This document shows, piece by piece, positions 13,317-24,022 of a stretch of DNA of 64,000 nucleotides (its first letter is position 1; each line of letters opens with the position of its first letter). The notes beneath the pieces are model-generated. The model had not been told where the DNA came from. It searched no databases and saw nothing but the letters and a program-made list of their open reading frames with translations. Both the position numbers and the translations under genes were made by a program. The DNA comes from Setophaga petechia (lineage: Eukaryota > Chordata > Aves > Passeriformes > Parulidae): positions 4,952,501 through 5,016,500 of the forward strand of contig JANCRA010000010.1 in NCBI GenBank assembly GCA_024362935.1. The letters run 5' to 3'.

Positions 13317-15957
13317 CACCTGGAATCCCACAAAACCACAGCTTGCATTAAACTGACACACGAGGATTGGTTTCCAAGTGAAAACTTCCCCAAAGGTGGG
13401 AAACACAAAGTGGAAATGTTCACCCCTGGAATGGGTGCCTCCCAGTTTTACCAAGATTTCCATGCAGTGAAAATTCTGTTCAGGTCATATTAAAATAAAG
13501 TCAGTTGAGAGAATGCTGTCCATCAGCAGGAGAGACTTTAATGAGAGCATCATCTAATTCCAGCAAGGTGAATTGGAATTTCACTACTGAATGAACCTCA
13601 ACAAATAATAATTTCCTTCTAATCTCAGGACTACAAAGCTGTCTCTAAGTGTAATGAATCTCATTACTCTTTTTCATTAATATCACTTGAATACTTTTTT
13701 TTTTTTTTATAAAGGTTAAGAAATACATCCAAAAATTAAAAGCCTTTGGCATTACAGCTATCTAAGCACGTGTCCTGTAAGCTTTATGCTGCTGCTGGGA
13801 CCATTCCTGTGGGCAGAACCTTGCAGGACCCAGACCCTCCTGGACTCAAACACTTTACAGCCTCATCCAGCATAGAGAAAAGAGGGCACAGAAACAAGAA
13901 ATTAATTACCTCCCTCTCCACTTCCTCATTAATCATCCTCCCTGTTCACATCAGACAGCAACGAGTGGCCCAGCCACCCTGTGCTGCCCCCTGAGCTCTG
14001 CCACCCCTCAGCACCCCAAATCCAGCAACCTGGCCACAAAAACCTCCTGGAAACCTTCCCTCTGACAGGCTGCAACACACAAAGTATGCAAATTCCTCTC
14101 TGATTCCCTGACCTTTCAAAAAATAAAGGAACTGAAGAGCTTAACAATTGTTCTTGCAGAATAATTGTCTAATGCCAATGTTAGGAACAGGCACAGAACA
14201 ACTTGCACTTGTGCCATGAATTCCCATCCCTCAATCTGCAGAAATTCCAAAAAACTTTATCTCAGTTGGATGAGGCAGGGAAGGGCTGAGGCTGCTGCCC
14301 CAGACAGGTTGGGGGCAGTTGAGGGCAGTGAATCCTCATCTGGGGTTGCTGATTTACATTTACACCAGGCAGGGCTTGTTACTGCCCAGGAGCACTGAAT
14401 GCTCCATGACATCTCTAATTCCCCATCAGCCATTCAGGGTTTTATTTCTTCCATCATCTTTTAATTCCTTTTTAAAGTCGAATTGCCCTGAAATGAAGCC
14501 ATTGAGCAGGAACAAACAGTTTACATAAGATGAGTAATAACAGCAGCACCAGAAATGGTTCTTGAGAGTGGCTGAAAACAGCCCCAAAGAAGCCACTCAT
14601 GTGAAAGACATGCCATGATTTCATAATAATCTAATGACTGGACTTGTGTGCAGCACAGCAACATGAGCCAGGACTGGGGCAACAGATGAGACATCAAATA
14701 TTAAAGGCAAGACAGACATGCACTGTAGCAGATGACTCATGGTTTTCTGGCCCAAACAGAGAGCAAGAAGCTCTCTGCAAAGGCTGATAAAGCATTCAGT
14801 GAGAGCTCAAGGTCCAGGATGAAGAAAGAGGAATCAGGATTTCTTTTTTTACAAATGTTCTGCTGTCAGTAGGAGTGTGGCTGCTGAGAGGGAAGAGAAT
14901 TACCCCAGCAGAAATCATTCCTTCAGCTCTTACCCCATCTGGTCAGCATGAAACCATCCACACATGTCTCACCTTGGTACCCCAGGCTCCTGGAAACGTT
15001 TTTCTTTTGTCTATCATGATAGAACATCAAGTACAATAAAGCCACTAGATTCAGGGCAAGGATGTAAGAAATACTAATAATCTAGAATAAACACTGGTAA
15101 CTTAGAATTAATACCCATCATCCCAGCCATTACCAACTAAATAATAAAATGCCAATAAAATCCATTTTTGCATGACATATTTAAATACCAGAGCAGCAAC
15201 AGCACAGATCTTCACCCAGCACTGAGACACAATGACACTGAAGGCTGTGGAAGGGTTTGGCAGCCAAGCCAAACAACCCCAAGGCAGTGGGACACCCCAC
15301 AGGCACTGCATCCTCCAGGTTTGTTCAGCACCACAGACCCTCAGCTTCTGCATGGTGTTGGGGCTTTTAGGAAGGGATGGAGAGAAGATGAGAGAATGTA
15401 AGGGTTTCTTTCCCCCAGTCCCACTTTGCAGGTACTCAAAGCCTTGAGAATGATTCTTCTCAAGATATTTTGGTTGTTTAAACCAAGCCAGGATTTGCCT
15501 CCCACAGAAGGTAACATTAGGATTTAAAGTGGAACATACAAATGCCCTCTGCACATTTTGTATCACCCACAAAGCCCTGACTTCCTACTGGAACACAGAT
15601 GTGGCACCAGTAAAATGATGTTGACTGAGAGTATACAGGAAATAGAATCAAAAATGTGGAGCATTTTTGATACTATTTCACAGTATCATTCACAGTACTG
15701 AATTATAATAATATAATTATTCTACATAATATGAAATCTTTTTCTTGCTCTTGATATTTAAATGAACATCCCTGGGTTGATTTAACTTAAATTGTTGTTC
15801 TTGTTCTTCTGTAAGTCAGGCTTGGAAAGCATTAACACATAAATCAGGTCATGGCAAAGCACCCTTGGAAGTTTAACAGAGGAGATCCAAGGTGATTGTC
15901 AAGAAAACAATCACAGAATGAATGTCTCTGCCTGTCCCCTCTCCTTCAGATCCTCCT
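13317..15957. other. Intronic sequence, no recognised feature
   Basis: Unique-looking intron with a T-run near 13697-13709 and an AT-rich patch near 15700-15740. The 154-codon minus frame at 15108-15572 resembles no family I know. Confidence 0.5.
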
Positions 15958-16410
15958 TGTCACCATCACATTTTCTGGAAAAAATCCCTTCACCAGGATT
16001 TCTTCTCCTGGGAAGCTGAGAAGCCTCAGAGAAAAACAAAAACAACAATTATCTAATTTTCTTCTCCTGTGTTTTCCTGCTTCAGAATGTGGTTGGAGAT
16101 TGTTTATCCAACTGGTCATTGTTGGATTGGTTTCATGAGAATGAAACCAATGTTTTTACTTAATGACCAATCATTGGTCATTTTTACCACTGCCCAGTCA
16201 CCATCAGCTGTGTCAGACTCTGCAGAGTTATGAGTTTTTCATTGGTATCTTGTAAAGCCTTCTGTCTGTATCCTTTCTATATTCTTTAGTACAGTTTTAG
16301 TATAGAATACTTTAATATCATATAGTATTATAAAATAATAAATCAGCCTTCTAAGAACACGGAGTCAGATTCATTTCCTTCTTGCCACAGAGGACCCCAA
16401 AAATACCACA
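15958..16410 (+). mobile_element. Solo LTR of an endogenous retrovirus
   Basis: The element begins TGTCACCATC and ends TACCACA, the usual TG...CA ends. It is flanked by identical 6-bp target-site duplications CCTCCT (15952-15957 and 16411-16416). A poly(A) signal AATAAA lies at 16337-16342. It shares GCTGAGAAGC, TGTTTATCCA and AATAATAAATCAGCCTT with the LTR at 45826-46200. No internal retroviral sequence is present, so it is a recombined solo LTR. A 6-bp duplication favours a class II (ERVK-like) origin, but the family name cannot be given. Confidence 0.9.
16126..16182. repeat. Two adjacent perfect hairpins inside the LTR
   Basis: First: ATTGGTTTCAT, loop GAGA, then ATGAAACCAAT (16126-16151, 11-bp stem). 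Second: AATGACCAAT, one base, then ATTGGTCATT (16162-16182, 10-bp stem). Both stems centre on an ATTGG/CCAAT box, the core bound by NF-Y. The second LTR has no obvious equivalent. Confidence 0.9.
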
Positions 16411-17892
16411 CCTCCTCACCTAGGACAACATCAAAAGGGCCTCCATTCCCTGGGCAAATTGTAAAATATTGAGGTGTACATTTAATCCTGAGTGGAAAGT
16501 ACCTAACATGACAGAAACAAATTTCTCACTTAATTTTAGAGATGAGATTCCCTCTAGAAATTTGAGCTATTTGACGCCAGCCAAACTTTGGCCCAAGAGC
16601 ATTTCCTACTTTCCAAACAGAACCTGGATTAAAAGCAAATACCCAGGGGATGAAACATGACATCAACATACAGTTAAACTTTATTTAGAAGATCTTTTTG
16701 AGGCTGGCATCCTGCACAGACAAGAATCTAAACGTGCCCTGTCCCATGAAGGTCCTACCTACAGCCCAGCTGAGGGGCTCCATGGGCAGCCTCAGCTGCC
16801 CTCTCACCCCAGAAGGTGCTGTCAGGGTGACGTGGCCTAAATTGCCAAAGGCTTCTCAGGATTTTGTGTGCCCACTCAGGGTGACACTCCTGGCAGCCAG
16901 AAAACAGCAAAGGAATAAAGGAATCAAAGACATGAACCTGGGAAAACATGGCCTGAGTGAGGGAGATGTTCTGCCAGACACATCAGACAGATTTTTAAAT
17001 CCAGCACGAGGCTCTTATGCAGCATTCTGAGAATCTCTTTTCCAGGAAGGGGAAAGAATCTCTCCTCTTGCATTAAGAATCTTTCCTATTATTGTTTGTC
17101 CCTGCAATCACCACAGTTTTTGTGGCATCAGCAGTTCTGAGGGTCTGGAGCTCAATTTATTTGATGAAGTCTATTGCAAAGGTTAAAAGTGACACAGCAT
17201 AACAACAGATACTCTGACAACACCAGTGTGGAAAGGAGGGGGCTTCTGCTGAGGCCAGGCATGTGTAGGGTGGGTAGTTAATTCCTCACACGGTGCTTTC
17301 ATCTTTAACATATAAACACAAAACAAAAAAATAAATTTATATTCTGATGGGACACATCTTGGTGAGGTCTGTAAGGAAGTTGAAATGAAATCTCAAAATC
17401 CACTTTGCCCAGGCTGCTTCCTTGGCATGGCTCTTTCCCAGCTGTCTTAGACAAAACAACAAATAAACCAAACTGCACTTTGCTGAGGTGTCATCTCCAC
17501 GTGCTGCTGCTTGGCAGCTCCTAATGTCCCTGTCAGTGTCACCCAGTGCTCCTGTGAGCAATGTCACCGTGTCACCCACACAGTGCTGGCCTCTCCAGCT
17601 CTGCAGGGCTGAGCATCCCTGCTGTGCACCCAGGGCAGCTAAAGAAGAGTGGGAAGGCTGAAGGAAGCACAGTGCTGTGATCATGATGTCACCTGCAGCA
17701 ACACTCAGCACTGCTCTGACTCCTGCAGTGACAGTGACTTCCCTCTGAACACACTGCCCAGCCTGGGAGGTGATTTGGGAGCATCCAAAGGGAGAAATCC
17801 CAGAACCCAGGAGCACCTGGCAGCCCTGACAGCACTGCCAGTGCTGCCTCTGAGACTCTGCACCCATCATTTCCCACCCAGCCCATCCTCTC
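16411..17892. other. Intronic sequence up to the inverted array
   Basis: The part from 17490 to 17892 is relatively GC-rich. The 196-codon minus frame at 17337-17927 has no recognisable domain. No transposon was recognised. Confidence 0.5.
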
Positions 17893-17923
17893 CTGCTCCC
17901 AAATTCCATCCTGGGGCATGGTG

Positions 17924-18025
17924 GCACTAATCACCACTGAACTCCTCCAGGTTGTGTTCCAGGACAAATCAAAGATTAAATTAAATTACAAAGTCAGCCA
18001 AGGGCTCCATGGGGTTTTTATGGCC
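17924..18025 (+). repeat. 102-bp module, copy in the left arm
   Basis: It runs from GCACTAATCACCACTGAACT to TTTTTATGGCC. A direct copy lies at 19641-19742 with about three differences. The matching place in the right arm lacks it: there TTCCATCCTGTGGGATGA passes straight to GGAGGGGCCTGG (minus strand). Confidence 0.9.
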
Positions 18026-19003
18026 CCAGGAGGGGCCTGGCTCCAGCAGCACCTTGGAGATGCTCAGGTCAAAGTGGGCTCAGCAAACTCAGGCTGAGGG
18101 ATTCACCTGTCCTCAGGTGAATTTATTTTTATCTGTTTGTTTATTTCTTCTGGGGTAGCTGTTCCCCAGTACCCACCATGGATTAACTCCTTCTGGGCAG
18201 CTCCTACTCTGCATTCAGAGGCCCCTCCCAGGATGAGGCACAGCAATGAGGGAATGGGCTGGAGATCAAATGAGATGGGTGGCACAACACAAACAGAGGG
18301 AATTTCCTGGCAAGGAAAAGCTTTCAGGCCATGAATGGATTAAATGACTGCTCCCTGGAGACCTCCTTTCCACTAAAAACCTGAACTTACCAATGCACAA
18401 TGAAGATTAATTAACAACTGTTGAGGTTCATTGAGGGGCATTAAGAAAATGCAACATTTGTTTATCCAGTGAAGCTGTCCAAGGATGTCTTAAGAGGAAT
18501 TTGGTGCTTCTACTATGATCAAATACAATAGTTTGATTTCTGCTGATGTGTCTCACACAAATTCATGAACATTTGCAGTGTGAGCACACTTCTGCCAGAG
18601 CTCTGATCAGAACTGCATCCTCAATCCTCAATGTGCACTGGCCAAAGCACACACAGAATGTTCAACTTCTCAAACCACAGGGCAGAAAATGAAAATGGAG
18701 GCTTCTCACTGGAGACCTCCTTTCCACCAAAAACCTAAACTTCCCAATGCACAATGAAGGTTAATTAACAACTGTTGGGGTTAATTGGTGGGCATTGAGA
18801 AAGTGCAATATTTGTTTACTCAGTGAAGCTATCCAAGGATTTTTGTTGATGAGAACTTGGTGCTTCTACTACGACACAAAATAATACTTTGTTTTCTGCT
18901 GATGTGCCTCACACAAATTTGTAAATATTTGCCCACCCTACAGATCATCCTCTGCCTTTCCTGCAGACTCAAATACAGACTTAGAGGAAGACGAGAAGTG
19001 GAA

Positions 19004-20029
19004 GAGGCTGTAAAATTCCATCCAAGGATGCCAGTGTGAGCTCTGCTCCAGCGACCAGCCCAAAACTGAGCACAGATGTACACTCCAAGCTGGAGTCACT
19101 GGGCACTGATATTTCAGCAAGGCAAACCAGCTCCCTCTTGCCCCATTTTGCAGATTAAATGGAGAAAAGATGCAAGCAGAGCCTCAGGACCTTCACATCC
19201 TGTGGTAATGAGTTCATTCACACACAAAAGGTGTTCAGGTGTCCCAGAGCAGGGATTCACCACGAGCAGCAGTGTTCTAGTTGGGAAGATGGCCCCACTG
19301 GAAACAATAGAATTTTAATATTCCAAAGAGCTCTCAGCCTCATTTCAAGCTAATTCAAATACCAGGAAAAGTGACAATGTTTTCTCCACTCCTGCTTTAT
19401 TTAATTTTGAGTGATGAGAAAGTAGAAGCTGTGACCAAAGCAATCCCAAGACTTACTGAGGGACAGAGCATTATTTTATTCCTATACCCTCGTGCAGCAG
19501 AGCTCCACCAGGAGCACAACACCCACAGACATCTCCCAATTTAGCACACAAAAAGCCCAGAAGAATAGATTGTCTCTTCCATGAAGCACAAATTGTCAAT
19601 CACCTTGATTAGCCCTCCACACAATTAACACAATCTGAATGCACTAATCACCACTGAACTTCTCCAGGTTGTGTTCCAGGGCAAATCAAAGATTAAATTA
19701 AATTACAAAGTCAGCCAAGGGCTCCATGGGTTTTTTATGGCCACCAAACTGGGCCCACTTCAAGTTCTCCTAGATCACAGCCATGACCAAAAAAAAAAAA
19801 AAATTGGGAAACACTTTTGGGGTACAGAAGATGGAGTTCCATCAACCCAAAAAGCCCCTGAGAATCACTCAGCTACCATGGAATCTATTCAGGGTGACAA
19901 AAGGGGGGTGAAGTGTTTCTGTTCAAATCTCTTCACTTTTTTGGTCACAATATCTATGTGTTTGTGTTCTTTCCATTATGAATGACTTTTTGTCCATTTT
20001 AATTAATTAATTAGTTAATTAATTTTTGC
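19004..20029. other. Spacer between the two inverted arms
   Basis: About 1 kb of mixed sequence containing the second 102-bp module, an A-run near 19789-19803 and a TTAA-rich palindromic microsatellite at about 19999-20022. No gene. Confidence 0.6.
19641..19742 (+). repeat. 102-bp module, copy in the spacer
   Basis: Direct repeat of 17924-18025, same orientation as the left arm. Flanks differ from those of the left copy, so only this module is shared here. Confidence 0.9.
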
Positions 20030-21332
20030 ACTGTGGTTTCAGACATTGAACATTCTGTGTGTGCTTTGGCCAGTGCACATTGAGGATTGAGGATGCAGTT
20101 CTGATCAGAGCTCTGGCAGAAGTGTGCTCACACTGCAAATATTCATGAATTTGTGTGAGACACATCAGCAGGAAACAAAGTATTATTTTGTGTCGTAGTA
20201 GAAGCACCAAGTTCTCATCAACAAACATCCTTGGACAGCTTCACTGAGTAAACAAATATTGCATTTTCTCAATGCCCACCAATTAACCCCAACAGTTGTT
20301 AATTAACCTTCATTGTGCATTGGGAAGTTTAGGTTTTTGGTGGAAAGGAGGTCTCCAGTGAGAAGCCTCCATTTGAATTTTCTGCCCTGTGGTTTGAGGA
20401 GTTGAACATTCTGTGTGTGCTTTGGCCAGTGCACATTGAGGATTGAGGATGCAGTTCTGATCAGAGCTCTGGCAGAAGTGTGCTCACACTGCAAATGTTC
20501 ATGAATTTGTGTGAGACACATCAGCAGAAATCAAACTATTGTATTTGATCATAGTAGAAGCACCAAATTCCTCTTAAGAGACATCCTTGGACAGCTTCAC
20601 TGGATAAACAAATGTTGCATTTTTTTAATGACCCCACAGTTCTTAATTAATAATTAACCTTCACTATACTTCTACCACTCCTCTTCTTCCTCTAAGTCTG
20701 TATTTGAGTCTGCAGGAAAGGCAGAGGATGATCTGTAGGGTGGGCAAATATTTACAAATTTGTGTGAGACACATCAGCAGAAAACAAAGTATTATTTTGT
20801 GTTGTAGTAGAAGCACCAAGTTCTCATCAACAAAAATCCTTGGATAGCTTCACTGAGTAAACAAATATTGCATTTTCTTAATGCCCACCAATTAACCCCA
20901 ACAGTTATAAATTAATTAATTAACTAACCTTCATTGTGCATTGGGAAGTTCAGGTTTTTAGTGGAAAGGAGGTCTCCAGGGAGAAGTCATTTAATCCAAC
21001 ACAGCCTGAAAGCTTTTCCTTGCCCAGCAATTCCCTCTGTTTGTGTTGTGCCACCCATCTCATTTGATCTCCAGCCCATTCCCTCATTGCTGTGCCTCAT
21101 CCTGGGAGGGCCTCTGAATGCAGAGTAGGAGCTGCCCAGAAGGAGTTAATCCATGGTGGGTACTGGGGAACAGCTACCCCAGAAGAAATAAATAAACAGA
21201 TAAAAATAAATTCACCTGAGGACAGGTGAGTCCCTCAGCCTGAGTTTGCTGAGCCCACTTTGACCTGAGCATCTCCAAGGTGCTGCTGGAGCCAGGCCCC
21301 TCCTCATCCCACAGGATGGAATTTGGGAGCAG

Positions 21333-23871
21333 CTCCACACAATAATTTATGTTTTAACCATTATAATCTATTGTGTTGAAATTACACAATAATTTACGTT
21401 GTTAATTTAGGAATAAATTCTTGCAAGTAAAAAGGAGGAAAAAAGACAAAGAAGCAAAAAGTGATTTAAGAAAAAAAAGGAAACTAAACCCAACATTCTT
21501 ATTATACCAAAAGGGAGCAGAATTCTAAGCACTTAAGTACTTTTATCATGTAACACAGAGGCATAGATTTAGATAACAACCACTTAAGGAATTAATTACA
21601 TTCTTTACACCAAAAGAGATGGAAAAATGAAGTTATCCCACTTATGCTCACCCCAAGGAAAGGAACACTTAAAACATTTTCTGAACTTAGCACAGAATTG
21701 TTCACTTGTCTCATTAGTAACTTAATTGGAAATTCTATTTTTGATTTTCAGTAGGAGAGGAGGTTTTGCTCTGCTCTGTTCCTTGACTTGTCAGGTTATT
21801 TTTTCTTGTGCAGTTCCTGCCTCTCACAAAATGTTTTGGGGGAAGTCAGTCCAAATTCACAGTCCAAAATCTTATGCAAATTACTACGAGCCAACTGCTG
21901 TACAAATATTATGAAACAGAAGTCTCCCCAAGTCCTTTTCAATGGCTGCTGAACACAGCAGGATCAGACACTTTCTATTTTTATTGAAGCTCAGGTTTCC
22001 AAGTTGGTAGAATAAAAGGCATTGGAATAAGTCTTTCTGAAATAGCAAAAAAAAAAAAAAAAAAAGATTCTGTGCCTAAGAAAAAATGGTTTGGGAAACT
22101 GGCAATCATCCTAAAACCCAAAATGTTCCAGAAACACAGCCTGTGATTCAAAGGCACTTTGTCATCTGTACAGTTTTGCTTATAGCTGCATTGCAGCATT
22201 CTCTTCAGGACTGCTGGCTGCTCTTGGAGGATAAAATGACCCAAGTGCCTCCTCTGTTCCATCATTACTCATTCATGAAGGGCCTGGGCCTGGACTGGCA
22301 GTGCAGGAGAGGAGGAGGCTTCATCAGCACATCCCTTCAGCACCACACACCAAACCAGCACCAGCCAGGAGGCAAGAAAATCAACATTTCAGTGGCTGCC
22401 TCAGCAGCATTCAGAGGCTGTTAGCAGCTCAAATGGCACTGAAAATGCTGCTCTGCTCTGAAATCACCCTGGAGAAGGCAGGAAGTGCAGAGAACCAACA
22501 GGGCTGGGGATGAAGTCATTGCTTTCAGCAGACATCTTGAACATGCATCTGTTTTCTCCAGGTTATGTAAATGATGAGCAGAGAGGAGCTGAATGCTGAA
22601 ATACTCAGGGGGCTCCAAGGCAGAATTTGTGTGTCTGTGTATGTCTTGCCTAATTCCAATACCCCTTTTTTGAACAAATTTAGGTTTTTCTCTGCCTCCC
22701 CATGCACCTTCAGTGCCCACTGCTCTTCCTAAGGACCACCTGGAGAGATCTTCCCTCCCTTCCTTTTCCACATTCCTCAATTTCCCCTTCATTTTATCTC
22801 AGAGAATCTGATAAACAGCAGACAGCTCTTGCTCCTTCCCTCTGAGCTCCCACTGCTCACCCTCTCCTTCTTAATCCCTGCACTCTGTCCTCTGGCACAT
22901 CTCTGATTTAACCTCACACACCTCTTTGGGAGGGTTTTTTGCCTCTTTGTCCCTTGAATCAAGAAGCAGGAGCACAAAGTAAGCAAAATGTTGGGAGATC
23001 AGCATGGAGGAATATCCATACCCTGTCAGGAGTGTCTGCAAAGACATGAGCACCACACACTCTGCAGGCTCATTTCTTCTTCAATGAAGAAGAAAAGCCC
23101 TCTCAAGAAAACAAAATATTCCTCACGTTGCAAGACTTTGAGAATCTTAAAGAAAAAAATCTTCCATTCATTAAACGATTACAAAAACCAGCAGACAACA
23201 GAAAAATTCAGAAGTAATTACATGAGCCTATTAATAGCAAGTGCCAATAAGTTTCCATTTCTGTGCCCCTCATTAGAAAAATGAACAATTTCTGGAATTG
23301 TAGAAACAGGCTTGCAGAACATAAAAAGACTGTAACAGCATTAATCTTTTAGCTTCCTGAGCTTTGTCTGTAGCACAGCCTCTATTTGCAATTAAGCTTA
23401 GTGCATATGAAGTTCACTGCCTGCCAGCCCTCAGTGCCCGATCCAGCCTTGCTGGGTAACTCAAGCTCCTTCTCACTGACCTACCAAACTCTGACCTGTT
23501 GGACCTGGCTGGTAAAAGTGAGAAGGGATTACAATTTCATTCAGATGGTGATATCTGAGCAATTCATTCAACAAGGGGACCAATTATGTCTGATCCCCTC
23601 ACCTTTCCCCCTGCCTCTGCACTGGACTGATTTGCCAGGAGAAGGTAATCCTGAGTCAGGGGGAATTTGATCACAGTGACCTGAGATGAAAAGTGCTGGA
23701 TCCTGAAAATGATCTCAAATCCATCCAGTTTGTTCAGCTGTTATAGAGTGATGCTATGAAAGCAGAGGTTCTTTGCCTGGAGATAAATATCCTCCACACT
23801 CTTATTTATTTACATGCAGTGGGGGTGATGCACACGAGACCATCATGTGCAAAATGATGGGAAAACAAAAA
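21333..23871. other. Intronic sequence, no recognised feature
   Basis: A small direct repeat ACACAATAATTTA occurs at about 21337 and 21383. A poly(A) run lies near 22050-22067. No gene was recognised. Confidence 0.5.
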
Positions 23872-24022
23872 CAGAGAATGTTACACAGTGGTGCTGTGCC
23901 CTGACAAAACCAGGGAATGTTACACAGTGGTGCTGTGCCCTGACAAACACAGGGAATGTTACACAGTGGTGCTGTGCCCTGACAAAACCAGGGAATGTTT
24001 CACTGTGGTGCCCTGTGCCAGA
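23872..24022. repeat. Four tandem copies of a 39-bp unit
   Basis: CAGGGAATGTTACACAGTGG (first copy CAGAGAATG) starts at 23872, 23911, 23950 and 23989, exactly 39 bp apart. Because 39 is a multiple of three, the frame stays open and reads a repeated NVTQWCCALT peptide. I take this as a property of the repeat, not as a gene. Confidence 0.95.

Larger units (their letters stand above)
17893..21332. repeat. Large imperfect inverted repeat made of ordered modules
   Basis: The left arm (17893-19003) and right arm (20030-21332) are reverse complements built from modules named here W, X, Y and Z, separated by about 1 kb. Left arm, read on plus: W 17893-18353, Xa 18354-18576, Y 18577-18706, Xb 18707-18932, Z 18933-19003. 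Right arm, read on minus: W 21332-20981, Xb 20977-20745, Z 20744-20668, Xa (shortened) 20665-20497, Y 20496-20362, Xb 20359-20140, Y 20139-20030. Xa carries ATGATCAAATACAATAGTTT; Xb carries ACACAAAATAATACTTTG. The W modules look about 97 percent identical by eye over shared sequence. There is no long reading frame. The family is not recognised. Confidence 0.9.

Noticed and set aside
17337..17927. 196-codon minus-strand open frame
   Set aside because: No recognisable family; it lies in GC-rich intron and runs into the inverted array.
23872..24022. CRISPR-like spaced repeats
   Set aside because: The units are directly tandem without unique spacers, and the genome is a bird's.
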